Below, piece by piece: positions 17,296 to 25,190 of a stretch of 64,000 nucleotides of DNA. This DNA comes from Enhydrobacter aerosaccus (GTDB lineage: Bacteria; Pseudomonadota; Alphaproteobacteria; Reyranellales; Reyranellaceae), in contig NZ_FUWJ01000003.1 in the NCBI RefSeq assembly GCF_900167455.1, positions 186,001 to 250,000 on the forward strand, written 5' to 3'. The notes beneath the pieces are model-generated. The model worked only from the letters and a program-made list of their open reading frames with translations. It had not been told where the DNA came from and did not search any database. Positions within the stretch are counted from its first letter, which is position 1. Every line of letters starts with the position of its first letter. Made by a program: the position numbers and the translations under genes.

Positions 17296-17763
17296 CTACG
17301 CGAGGTGCCGCTGCCACTCCGGCCGCGCCCTGATCTCCTTCGCCTCCTTGGCCAGGATCTTCGCCACGCGTTCGGGGGCGAAGCCGATCTCGAGCAGGCC
17401 AATGGCCGAATTGGCGACCTCGCGGTACTTGGCGATCCTGCCGTCGCGCAGCTGCATGATCGAGACGCCGTCGAAGCCGACACGCCGGCCCTGCGCCTCG
17501 GGCAGGGTCGAGACGTAGCTGAAGGTGTAATAGGCATAGAGGGTGTGGCCGTCGCTGACCGGCCGGAACATCTCCCAGCGGAAGTCCTTCGCGGTCCTGT
17601 AAAACCAATCGTCGATCATGGCGGCGATCTTCTGCCGGCCCTCGAAGGGGCCGTAGAAGACATCGTGATAGACGCCGTCCTCGGTGAACAGGGCGGCGAA
17701 GGCGGTGCCGTCGCGGCGTTCGACGGCGGCGCAGAATTCCGTCAGCAGATCGGTCGTGCCCAT
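17296..17763 (-). CDS. NTF2-like/SnoaL-like protein
   Basis: A 155-residue protein with the cone-shaped NTF2-like fold: EFCAAVERRDGTAFAALFTEDGVYHDVFYGPFEG, then WFYRTAKDFRWEM and YAYYTFSYVSTLPEA. Such domains act as small isomerases, hydratases or binding proteins; polar residues inside the pocket cannot be assigned here. It is convergent with trmO (16 bases apart) and divergent from the exported deaminase. Confidence 0.8.
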   Translation of the reverse strand: MGTTDLLTEFCAAVERRDGTAFAALFTEDGVYHDVFYGPFEGRQKIAAMIDDWFYRTAKDFRWEMFRPVSDGHTLYAYYTFSYVSTLPEAQGRRVGFDGVSIMQLRDGRIAKYREVANSAIGLLEIGFAPERVAKILAKEAKEIRARPEWQRHLA

Positions 17764-17852
17764 TCTCGTTCCTCCATTCTGCCGCCATCATGCCGGCTGG
17801 CGACGCGACGGGGAACGTTCCCGGCGCGGCGGATCGCCTGGAGGAAGCCGCC

Positions 17853-18437
17853 ATGATTGCGAAGCGTACCTTGCTGCTGTCGATCGGTGCCCTCGTCTGC
17901 CTGCCGGCGGCCGAGCGCGCCCGCGCCGACGCGCCGGCTCCGTCGCCACCGTCGCGATCGACTCCGCCGCCATCGGACCTGTCGCGCGCGCAGCACGAGC
18001 GGTTCATGCGACTGGCCATCGAGCAGGGGCGGAAGAACCCGTACTATCCGTTCGGCGCGGTCATCGTCGAGCCGGAGACCGGCGCGATAATGGCGACGGG
18101 CACCAACAACGCGCGGGCCAATCCGACGCTGCACGGCGAGATCGTCTGCATCAACGATTACGTCGCCCGGCACGGCAACCGGGACTGGGGCTCGAAGATG
18201 CTCTACTCGACGGCCGAACCGTGCCCGATGTGCATGACCGCCCTCATCTTTGCCGGCATCGGCGGCGTCGTGTTCGCCACCTCGGCCTTCGACGGCCAGA
18301 AGAAGGCCGGCATGGATCCGATCCGGATCTCGGCGCAGGACATCGTGGATGCGACGCCGTTCGCCAAGCCGTTCCTGCTGGGCGGCATCCTGAGCGCCGA
18401 GACCGACCGCATGTTCCTCGAGCGCAAGCGCTATTGA
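17853..18437 (+). CDS. exported cytidine/deoxycytidylate-deaminase-fold protein
   Basis: A 194-residue zinc-dependent deaminase-fold protein. Zinc ligands and proton shuttle are visible: His94 and Glu96 in LHGEIVCI and Cys124/Cys127 in PCPMC. Unlike ordinary nucleoside deaminases or TadA, it starts with a signal peptide (MIAKRTLLLSIGALVCLPAA) and a proline-rich linker to about residue 45, so it is probably periplasmic or lipid-free exported. ATG at 17853 is supported by GAGGA 8 bases upstream. The HGE form of the HAE motif is typical of guanine/cytosine-type deaminases. Substrate unknown. Confidence 0.85.
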   Translation: MIAKRTLLLSIGALVCLPAAERARADAPAPSPPSRSTPPPSDLSRAQHERFMRLAIEQGRKNPYYPFGAVIVEPETGAIMATGTNNARANPTLHGEIVCINDYVARHGNRDWGSKMLYSTAEPCPMCMTALIFAGIGGVVFATSAFDGQKKAGMDPIRISAQDIVDATPFAKPFLLGGILSAETDRMFLERKRY

Positions 18438-18472
18438 TGCTTCGGTCGGCGTCGCGTCCCTTCCCGGAAATG

Positions 18473-18522
18473 GTGTCATCCCGAGCAAAGCGAGGGATCC
18501 CTCGCTGCGCTCGGGATGACAC
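18473..18522. repeat. dispersed palindromic repeat, family A, copy 1
   Basis: A 50-base near-perfect palindrome: GTGTCATCCCGAGC at 18473-18486 mirrors GCTCGGGATGACAC at 18509-18522, with an inner 18-base palindrome around GGATCC. The same element occurs at 61546-61618 and 62103-62158. It resembles REP-type intergenic repeats. Here it lies between the deaminase and lemA genes. Confidence 0.8.
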
Positions 18523-18676
18523 GGCTCTCTGGAGGGACAGCTCTCTGGGGGAACGACCTTCTGGGAGACGGCCTTCAAGGGGGAACGGCCGGCCGAAACC
18601 GGCCCTCCGGAGCGACGGTTCTATCCAGGGCGGAAAGACCCTAGAGTGCGGCGATTGAGCAGGGGGAGGCTTCGTC

Positions 18677-19228
18677 ATGACGCTCTGGATCGTCGTCGGC
18701 ATCGTCGCCGTGATCGCGCTGTGGTTGATCGCGACCTACAACGGGCTGGTCGGCGGCCGCAACCAGGCGCAGACGGCCTGGAGCCAGATCGACGTGCAGC
18801 TCAAGCGCCGCCACGATCTGATCCCCAATCTCGTGCAGGTGGTGAAGGACGCCATGGGCTACGAGCAGGAGACGCTCACCAAGGTAATCCAGGCCCGCAA
18901 CGCCGCGGCCGCCGCCTCCGGGCCGGCCCAGGCCGGACCGGCCGAGGCGGCGCTCAGCCAGGCGACACACGGGCTGCTGGCACTGATGGAGAACTATCCG
19001 CAGCTCAAGGCCAACGAGAACGTCAAGCAGCTCCAGGAAGAGCTGGCGAGCACGGAGAACAAGATCGCCTTCGCGCGCCAGTTCTACAACGACTCGGTCA
19101 ATTCCTATAACACCCGGCGGCAGAGCTTCCCGGCCGTGCTGGCGGCGGCGTCGCTGGGCTTCGGCCCGATGGATCTCTTCACCATGCCCGAGACCGAGCG
19201 CGAGGTGCCCAAGGTCGCCCTGCGCTAG
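18677..19228 (+). CDS. LemA family protein
   Basis: A 183-residue membrane-anchored protein: one N-terminal membrane segment (LWIVVGIVAVIALWLIATYN) followed by a helical bundle. The signature NGLVGGRNQAQTAWSQIDVQLKRRHDLIPNLVQVVK is diagnostic of LemA, and the FARQFYNDSVNSYN segment follows. LemA proteins are often coded beside membrane proteases of the HtpX/M48 type, exactly as here (2-base gap). They are thought to be envelope-stress or quality-control partners; the precise role is not established. Confidence 0.93.
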   Translation: MTLWIVVGIVAVIALWLIATYNGLVGGRNQAQTAWSQIDVQLKRRHDLIPNLVQVVKDAMGYEQETLTKVIQARNAAAAASGPAQAGPAEAALSQATHGLLALMENYPQLKANENVKQLQEELASTENKIAFARQFYNDSVNSYNTRRQSFPAVLAAASLGFGPMDLFTMPETEREVPKVALR

Positions 19229-19230
19229 CC

Positions 19231-20202
19231 ATGGCCGGCACGACCGATTTCGTCGCCGCGCAGGCGGTGAACCGGCGCAACACGCTCGTGCTGCTGGTCG
19301 TGCTCACGGCCCTGGCGGCGATCACGGGCTATGTCGTCGGCTGGCTGCTGGAAGGCGAAGCCACCGACCAGGTGCCGATGCTGAGCCGCGTCGGGCTCGC
19401 GGCCGCGGGGCTTATGGCATTGGCCAGCGTCGGCTGGAGCGCGATCTCGCTCGCCTTCGGCGACCGCATGGTGCTGGCCATGGCCGAGGCGCGGGCGATC
19501 GAGAAGGCGGATGCGCCGCAGCTCTACAACGTGGTCGAGGAGATGTCGCTGGCGGCCGGCGTGCCGATGCCGCGCGTCATGATCCTGGAGACCGAGGCGT
19601 TGAATGCCTTTGCCACCGGCACGACGCCGGCGCGCGGCACCATCGTCGTCACCCGCGGCCTGCTCGAACGGCTGAACCGGGACGAGCTGCAGGGCGTGGT
19701 GGCGCACGAGATGGCGCATCTCGCCAACCTCGACACGCGCTACATGGTGGTGGTCGGCGTCACCGTCGGGCTGATCGCCCTGGTCTGCGACATGATCCTG
19801 CGCACCATGAGCTGGGGCGGCTCCTCCTCGGGCAGTTCGTCGGGCGGCCGGCGCGACGACCGCAAGGACTCGAGCGGCGCCGGCCTGCTGATCATCCTGC
19901 TGGTCGTGGTGGCGATCCTGGCCCCGATCGCGGCCAGGGCGGTGCAGATGGCCGTGTCGCGCCAGCGCGAGTATCTGGCGGATGCCACTTCGGTCCAGTT
20001 CACGCGCAATCCCAACGGCTTGATCTCTGCCCTCACCAAGCTGGCCGACGCCGCCGGGCCGTTTCCCGGCGTCAGCCGCGCGACGCAGCACCTGTTCATC
20101 GTCAATCCCGTCCAGGCGATGACGGCCAAGACATCGTCGCTGTTCGCCACTCACCCGGATATTGCCTCCAGAATCGCCCGACTCCGCGATCTCGGCGCTT
20201 AG
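19231..20202 (+). CDS. M48 family membrane metalloprotease (HtpX-like)
   Basis: A 323-residue integral membrane zinc protease. Two membrane segments precede the active site HEMAH (His159, Glu160, His163), and two follow near residues 172-190 and 225-245 with a serine/glycine-rich linker (WGGSSSGSSSGG) between them. The third zinc ligand is probably the Glu of SRQREYLADA. HtpX degrades damaged membrane proteins. Coupling to lemA supports an envelope quality-control unit. The N-terminal extension is longer than in E. coli HtpX. Confidence 0.92.
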   Translation: MAGTTDFVAAQAVNRRNTLVLLVVLTALAAITGYVVGWLLEGEATDQVPMLSRVGLAAAGLMALASVGWSAISLAFGDRMVLAMAEARAIEKADAPQLYNVVEEMSLAAGVPMPRVMILETEALNAFATGTTPARGTIVVTRGLLERLNRDELQGVVAHEMAHLANLDTRYMVVVGVTVGLIALVCDMILRTMSWGGSSSGSSSGGRRDDRKDSSGAGLLIILLVVVAILAPIAARAVQMAVSRQREYLADATSVQFTRNPNGLISALTKLADAAGPFPGVSRATQHLFIVNPVQAMTAKTSSLFATHPDIASRIARLRDLGA

Positions 20203-20205
20203 CCG

Positions 20206-20238
20206 TTGACTCCCGACGATCTGTGTTCTGTATACAGA
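20206..20238 (+). promoter_or_regulatory. promoter with overlapping palindromic operator for the GntR gene
   Basis: TTGACT at 20206-20211 and TATACA at 20231-20236 are separated by 19 bases and resemble -35 and -10 boxes. The perfect palindrome TCTGTATACAGA (20227-20238) covers the -10 box. The GntR ATG at 20243 falls 7 bases after the -10 box, where transcription would begin, so the message may be leaderless. The operator over the -10 box suggests autorepression. Confidence 0.55.
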
Positions 20239-20242
20239 TCTC

Positions 20243-20914
20243 ATGCGCCGTTTCGAGCCCGAGCCCGATCTCAGCGAACGAATCCATGACGCCGTCCTCG
20301 AGGCGATCTGTTCCGGCGAGCTGAAGGCCGGCGCCCGCATCACCCAGGAAGAGCTGGCCAACAAGTTCGGCGTCTCGCGCCAGCCGGTGCTGCAGGCCAT
20401 GATGCTGCTGCGCCGCGAAGGCTTCCTGATCGATGCCGGCCGCAAGGGCGTCTGCGTCGCCCCGCTCGATGTCGAGAAGGCCACCAACCTCTATATCGTC
20501 CGCGGCGCCCTCGACGGGGCGGCGGCGCGGCTCGCCGCCGGCCGCTATACGCGCGAGCTGGCCCATCGCGGACGGCTGCTGCTCGATGTCGGCCGGCGCG
20601 CCGTGGCCAACGGCTACGTCCCCTCGGTCATCGAGGCCGATATCGACTTCCATCTGTTCGTCTACGAAGCCTCGGGCAATCCGCTGATCTCGGAGACCGC
20701 GCAGCCGCACTGGCAGCATCTGCGCCGGGTGATGGCGGCGGCGCTCAGCGAAGACGATCTGCGCGTCAACGTCTGGGACGAGCACGAGGCCATCCTGAAG
20801 GCGCTCGAGGCGGGTGACGCCGCCGGCGCCGAATCGCTCTGCCGGCATCACGCCGAGCAGATGTCGGACATCCTGACCAAGCGATTGAAGGTGGTGATCT
20901 CGCGCGCCGCCTGA
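20243..20914 (+). CDS. GntR family regulator, FCD (FadR) subfamily
   Basis: A 223-residue regulator. The winged-helix N-terminus contains ERIHDAVLEAICSGELKAGARITQEELANKFGVSRQPVLQAM, the canonical GntR signature, and the C-terminal all-helical FCD domain has FHLFVYEASGNPL and DEHEAILKALEAGD with histidines that usually bind metal. FCD regulators normally sense the substrate of the adjacent catabolic pathway, so it likely controls the dioxygenase and oxidoreductase genes downstream. No ribosome binding site precedes the ATG. Confidence 0.94.
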   Translation: MRRFEPEPDLSERIHDAVLEAICSGELKAGARITQEELANKFGVSRQPVLQAMMLLRREGFLIDAGRKGVCVAPLDVEKATNLYIVRGALDGAAARLAAGRYTRELAHRGRLLLDVGRRAVANGYVPSVIEADIDFHLFVYEASGNPLISETAQPHWQHLRRVMAAALSEDDLRVNVWDEHEAILKALEAGDAAGAESLCRHHAEQMSDILTKRLKVVISRAA

Positions 20915-20971
20915 CCGCCCCGATATCGTTAACGACAAGAAAAATCGAACGAACAATGAGGAGGAACCGCC

Positions 20972-21772
20972 ATGAAGCTCACACCGGAGCAGCTGAAGCA
21001 ATTCGACGAGGAAGGCTATCTCTTCTTCCCGAACTATTTCTCGCCTGAAGAGACGCAGATCCTGAAATCGGAGATCCCCGGCGTATTCCAGCAGCGCCGC
21101 GAGGAGAACGTGCGCGAGAAGAGCGGCGACGTGGTGCGCACCGCCTTCGCCGTGCACACCTACGACCCGATCTTCGAGGCGCTGGTGCATCATCCGCGCT
21201 TCGTCGAGCCGGCCGAGCAGCTGCTGGGCGACCGGACCTACATCCATCAGTTCAAGATCAACGGCAAAGCCGCCTTCGACGGCGACGTGTGGCAGTGGCA
21301 CCAGGATTACGGCACCTGGAAGGCCGACGACGACATGCCGGAGGCGCGGGCCATGAACCTCGCCGTGTTCGTCGACGACGTGAACGAGTTCAACGGCCCG
21401 CTGTGGTTCATCCCCAAGAGCCACAAGAAGGGCGCCATCGAGGCCAAGCACGACCTCACCACCACCTCCTATCCGCTGTGGGTGATCGACAACGACACCA
21501 TCGCCAAGCTGGTGAAGCAGGGCGGCATCGTCTCGCCCAAGGGCGGGCCGGGTTCGGCGATCTTCTTCCACGGCACGCTGGTGCATGGCAGCCCGCCCAA
21601 CATGTCGCCGTGGAACCGGCAGATCATCTACGTGACCTACAACGCCGTCTCCAACGCCATCCGCCGCTTCAAGCGGCCGGACTACATCGCCCATCGCGAC
21701 TTCACGCCGATCGATGCGTGGAGCGACGATGCGGTGCTGCAGGCGGCGCGGCGCAAGTCAGCCGCGGAATAA
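20972..21772 (+). CDS. phytanoyl-CoA dioxygenase (PhyH/EctD-like) family protein
   Basis: A 266-residue Fe(II)/2-oxoglutarate dioxygenase. The iron ligands are His110 and Asp112 in WHQDYG and the distal His, probably His205 in LVHGSPPN; a 2-oxoglutarate-binding Arg is probable at about 216. The opening LTPEQLKQFDEEGYLFFPNYF is typical of PhyH proteins. The family hydroxylates phytanoyl-CoA, ectoine and many natural products, so substrate is unknown. GAGGA upstream supports the start. It lies 57 bases after the GntR gene and 29 before the oxidoreductase. Confidence 0.92.
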   Translation: MKLTPEQLKQFDEEGYLFFPNYFSPEETQILKSEIPGVFQQRREENVREKSGDVVRTAFAVHTYDPIFEALVHHPRFVEPAEQLLGDRTYIHQFKINGKAAFDGDVWQWHQDYGTWKADDDMPEARAMNLAVFVDDVNEFNGPLWFIPKSHKKGAIEAKHDLTTTSYPLWVIDNDTIAKLVKQGGIVSPKGGPGSAIFFHGTLVHGSPPNMSPWNRQIIYVTYNAVSNAIRRFKRPDYIAHRDFTPIDAWSDDAVLQAARRKSAAE

Positions 21773-21801
21773 TCAAGCGTAACCCTGTCGGGAGGAAGAA
21801 A

Positions 21802-23166
21802 ATGAACCTGCATCGCATGCTGCTGGAGCGCGCCGCCAACGGCAATCCGCTGCGCATCGGCCTGATCGGCGCCGGCAAGTTCGGCGCCATGTATCTCAGC
21901 CAGATCCCGACCACGCCGGGCATCCATCTGGTCGGCATCGCCGATCTCTCTCCCACCCGGGCCAAGGAAAACCTGGCGCGGCTGGGCTGGAAGCCGGACG
22001 TCACCGCGGCAGCCTCCTTCGCCGAGGCCCGCAAGCACGGCAACACGCATCTGACCGACGACTGGCGCGCGCTGGTCACCAATCCCGAGATCGACATCGT
22101 CGTCGAGGCCACGGGCGATCCGATCGCCGCCGTCGAGCATGCGCTGGAAGCCTTCCGCAACGGCAAGAGCGTGGTGATGGTGACGGTCGAGGCCGATGCC
22201 TTCTGCGGCCCGCTGCTGGCCAAGCACGCCGCCAAGGCCGGCGTGGTCTACAGCCTCGCCTATGGCGACCAGCCGGCGCTGATCTGCGAGCTGGTCGACT
22301 GGGCGCGCACCTCGGGCTTCTCGGTGACGGCGGCGGGACGCGGCCACAAGTGGCTGCCGCAGTTCGCGCAATCGACGCCGGAGACGGTGTGGAAATACTG
22401 GGGCCTGAACGAGGAGCAAGCCAAGCGCGGCGGCCTCAATCCGAAGATGTTCAACTCCTTCCTCGACGGCTCGAAGCCGGCGATCGAGAGCACCGCGGTC
22501 GCCAACGCCACCGGCCTGACGCCGGCGCCGGACGGGCTCGCCTTCCCGCCCTGCTCGGTCGAGGACCTGCCGTTCGTGATGCGGCCGGTCTCCGAGGGCG
22601 GGCATCTGCATCACAAGGGCCAAGTCGAGGTCGCCTCGTCGCTGGAGCGCGATGGCCGCGCCATCCCCTACGAGATCCGCAAGGGCGTGTGGGTCGTGTT
22701 CGAGGCCTCGACCGAGTACCAGAAGAACTGCTTCGAGGAATACATGCTGCAGACCGACCCGTCGGGCCGCTACTCGGTGATGTACAAGCGCTGGCACCTG
22801 ATCGGGCTGGAGGTCGGCATGTCGGTCGCCTCGGTGGGGCTGCGCAAGGAGCCGACCGGCTGCCCGATCGGCTTCCATGCCGACGTGATCGCCACCGCCA
22901 AGCGCGACCTCAAGCCGGGCGAGATGCTGGACGGCGAGGGCGGCTATACGGTCTACGGCAAGCTGTTCCCGGCCGAGAAGTCGACCGGCCTCGGCAGCCT
23001 GCCGCTCGGCCTCGCCCACAACGTGAAGCTGCTGAAGCCGATCAAGGCCGGCCAGTCCCTGACTTATGCCGACGTGGCGATGGACGAGACGCTGACCGCC
23101 GTGAAGCTGCGCCGCGAGATGGAACGGGACTTCGCTCCGGCGGCGTCGAAGATTGCCGCGCAGTAG
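21802..23166 (+). CDS. NAD(P)-dependent oxidoreductase with SAF domain
   Basis: A 454-residue two-part protein. The N-terminal Rossmann domain has RIGLIGAGKFGAMYLSQI (residues 18-35) and a homoserine-dehydrogenase-like catalytic region; the C-terminal part from about 350 carries an SAF-type segment (HADVIATAKRDLKPGEMLDGEGGYTVYGK), a fold also found in antifreeze and altronate-dehydratase proteins. Members are often mislabelled as flagellar FlgA homologues. Start ATG follows GGGAGGAAG. It probably acts on the same compound as the preceding dioxygenase; the reaction is not known. Confidence 0.85.
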   Translation: MNLHRMLLERAANGNPLRIGLIGAGKFGAMYLSQIPTTPGIHLVGIADLSPTRAKENLARLGWKPDVTAAASFAEARKHGNTHLTDDWRALVTNPEIDIVVEATGDPIAAVEHALEAFRNGKSVVMVTVEADAFCGPLLAKHAAKAGVVYSLAYGDQPALICELVDWARTSGFSVTAAGRGHKWLPQFAQSTPETVWKYWGLNEEQAKRGGLNPKMFNSFLDGSKPAIESTAVANATGLTPAPDGLAFPPCSVEDLPFVMRPVSEGGHLHHKGQVEVASSLERDGRAIPYEIRKGVWVVFEASTEYQKNCFEEYMLQTDPSGRYSVMYKRWHLIGLEVGMSVASVGLRKEPTGCPIGFHADVIATAKRDLKPGEMLDGEGGYTVYGKLFPAEKSTGLGSLPLGLAHNVKLLKPIKAGQSLTYADVAMDETLTAVKLRREMERDFAPAASKIAAQ

Positions 23167-23200
23167 CGCCAGGGGCACGATCATTGGGTCTAGAGAACGA

Positions 23201-23220
23201 CGCGCCACTGGAGTGGCGCG
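23201..23220. repeat. dispersed hairpin repeat, family B, copy 1
   Basis: CGCGCCACT at 23201-23209 and AGTGGCGCG at 23212-23220 form a 9-base-pair stem with a GG centre, then a run of C residues. The same unit occurs in the ccmG-ccmF gap at 62756-62922. Here it sits between convergent genes, where it may end transcription, although it has no T-run. Confidence 0.7.
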
Positions 23221-23226
23221 CCCCCC

Positions 23227-23625
23227 TCAAGCCGCGGTCATCACCGCGGCGAGGGCGGTGTAGACCTCGGTCCAGGCCGCCTTCGTCTCCGGGGTGAAAT
23301 CGTCGCCCAGCCCCTGCTCAAGGGTCCAGAGCAGGGCTGCTCCGACGGGGGCGTAATGGTCGTCGGCGACGCCGTAGCTCCTATGGCGCTCGCCGAGCGC
23401 TTTCACGGCGGGAAGGATGGCGTCGAGCCTGTGCAGGTTGGTGACGGCCGTGGCCAGCATGGCCATCAGCTTCTTCTTCTGCTCGCTGAGGTCAGCGGGG
23501 AACAGGGCGCGCACTCCGGGCGCGATCTCGAACAGGCGGTTGTAGAAGAGGTCGGCAGCGGTGCCGGCGATCGGCACCACCTTCTGGAAGCTCGTCTGGA
23601 CCAGTGCGATTTGCTGTGGCGTCAT
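23227..23625 (-). CDS. single-domain globin (flavohaemoglobin-type)
   Basis: A 132-residue haem protein. The proximal histidine is His81 in LGERHRSYGV, with the HRxYGV motif shared with flavohaemoglobins and Vitreoscilla haemoglobin, and a B10-type tyrosine is Tyr28 in LFYNRLFE. No reductase domain follows, so it is a stand-alone globin, probably for oxygen or NO handling. GGAGA precedes the ATG at 23625; longer open sequence upstream lacks a start with such a site. Confidence 0.9.
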   Translation of the reverse strand: MTPQQIALVQTSFQKVVPIAGTAADLFYNRLFEIAPGVRALFPADLSEQKKKLMAMLATAVTNLHRLDAILPAVKALGERHRSYGVADDHYAPVGAALLWTLEQGLGDDFTPETKAAWTEVYTALAAVMTAA

Positions 23626-23752
23626 CGGTCTCTCCAGGGTTAGGCGGGAGAGACGCCGCAACTTCCATGCCGCCAGTGCCGCGGCCAGCCGAGCATCGCG
23701 GGGGAAGTTGGGGGGGGGCATTGGGGGGAAGTGGCTGGCGGCGAGTCCGCGG

Positions 23753-24523
23753 CTACGCGGCCGGGTGTCGGCGCAGCCGGATGACCGCCGCGGCCACGCC
23801 GGCAAACACCAGGCCGACGGTCGCGCACAGAACGAATGCATCGACGAAGGCATTCGGTCCCGCGACGATTGCGGGAGCGGTGGGAAAGCCGGCAAGGACA
23901 AAGCCAGTGGCAAACCATCGGAGGAGCCGCTCGACCATATTGACCGCCGGCCCGGGTCGCTGCATCGGGCGGCCCGCCTGACTCGGAGCCGCTTGGCCGA
24001 AGGTATTGCGGACACGCCGGGACACGTTCACGTACCACCAGCCGAGCGCGACGAGCACCACGCCCGCGACCGCGGCGATAATGCCCGGCTGATCGAACGG
24101 GTCGTCGGGCCGCATCAGGACGTAGCTGCCGACGCTCACCACGGCGCCGGCGATGAAGAGCGCACCCTGGATTTTCCAGAGAGGCTTGAATGTTCGGCTT
24201 CGACGAAACGCGGCAATGAGGATCGCTGTCGCAAGGCCGACCCAGACAAGAGCGCTCCCGAGACCAGCATAGTCGATCGCCCCGGCGCCGCTTCCGGTCG
24301 GGCCGGCAAGGCTACCGGTGATCCCCGCCATGCCGCCCAGCAGACTGCAGAGCTCGCCCAGCACCACGATCACCAGCCAGCCGCCAATACCCGCAGGGCC
24401 CGCCTCCGGCACCGACAAGCGCATCGCGCGCACGACCGCCATGATCGCATAGCCGCCGCCCAGAACGCCGAGGACCAAAACCCAATGCCAGGCGGAGAAG
24501 GGTGAGCCCATGACCTTTTCCAT
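23753..24523 (-). CDS. membrane protein with DUF2569-like region
   Basis: A 256-residue membrane protein with about six to seven hydrophobic segments. The central region, starting GIGGWLVIVVLGELCSLL, resembles DUF2569, a four-helix membrane domain of unknown function, and ends near QPGIIAAVAGVVLVALGWWYVNVSRRV. Another pair of helices follows (FATGFVLAGFPTAPAIV and LCATVGLVFAGVAAAVI). ATG at 24523 is chosen, ATG at 24511 being an alternative with AAGG closer. No role can be inferred. Confidence 0.75.
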   Translation of the reverse strand: MEKVMGSPFSAWHWVLVLGVLGGGYAIMAVVRAMRLSVPEAGPAGIGGWLVIVVLGELCSLLGGMAGITGSLAGPTGSGAGAIDYAGLGSALVWVGLATAILIAAFRRSRTFKPLWKIQGALFIAGAVVSVGSYVLMRPDDPFDQPGIIAAVAGVVLVALGWWYVNVSRRVRNTFGQAAPSQAGRPMQRPGPAVNMVERLLRWFATGFVLAGFPTAPAIVAGPNAFVDAFVLCATVGLVFAGVAAAVIRLRRHPAA

Positions 24524-24625
24524 TGATACTTCGCACTCCGGATGGATTACCGATGGCGGGGAAGCATGCACACGCGGTGGCCGCCTCATGATGCCGTCTT
24601 CAAGCCTGACCGGTCGCCGCGCTTT

Positions 24626-25108
24626 CTAGCGGACTGTATCGGCGCCGGGCGGCGTCCACGGCCTGAACTCGTATCGTTTCCGATCGAGCCGACGGATGTC
24701 GTAGACGATGTTCAGGTCCTGCCATTTCTCCATCGCAAAGCCCATCACCTCGACACCAGCGACGGAAATCCTGATCGTATGCTGATCGACAAGCGATACG
24801 ACCGGCGGCTCGTTTGCCGTACCTTGATATTCTAGGATTCTTGCCTTGCCGAACCAGTCTATGAGGCCGGGGCCGCGCGAGATCGAGAAGGCCTGGTATT
24901 CGACAGCGCCGAAAAAGCCGCACTGGTAGCTTGCGAAGTCGAACGTCAAGCCGGCGAGAGACGTATCGCGTGCGTTGAAGCCCTGGATGCAGGAGTCGAC
25001 GAAGACGAAGTGGAGGATGAAAGCAGCGACCACGCTGACTGGCGCGAGGCCGATCGCCACGACCGACCAGGCGATACGGTGCCAGACCCTATCCAAGCGC
25101 GGTGCCAT
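24626..25108 (-). CDS. hypothetical membrane-anchored protein, candidate immunity protein
   Basis: A 160-residue protein with one membrane segment near the N-terminus (IAWSVVAIGLAPVSVVAAFILHFVF) and a soluble domain with two cysteines (DSCIQGF; SYQCGFFG). No family recognised. It follows, on the same strand and 82 bases downstream, a gene whose product resembles a polymorphic toxin type 44 domain, which is the usual place for an immunity gene. That role is inference from position only. Confidence 0.6.
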   Translation of the reverse strand: MAPRLDRVWHRIAWSVVAIGLAPVSVVAAFILHFVFVDSCIQGFNARDTSLAGLTFDFASYQCGFFGAVEYQAFSISRGPGLIDWFGKARILEYQGTANEPPVVSLVDQHTIRISVAGVEVMGFAMEKWQDLNIVYDIRRLDRKRYEFRPWTPPGADTVR

Positions 25109-25190
25109 TGCGCCGGTATCGGCATTTCCCCGATCAATTGCAATTGCAGTTGTGCGTCGGACACAACCCGAGACGATTGCCACACGAGTC

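Noticed and set aside
17296..17763. Toxin-antitoxin or quorum role for the NTF2-like protein beside the exported deaminase
   Set aside because: It is on the opposite strand with its own promoter region and shows only a generic SnoaL-like fold.
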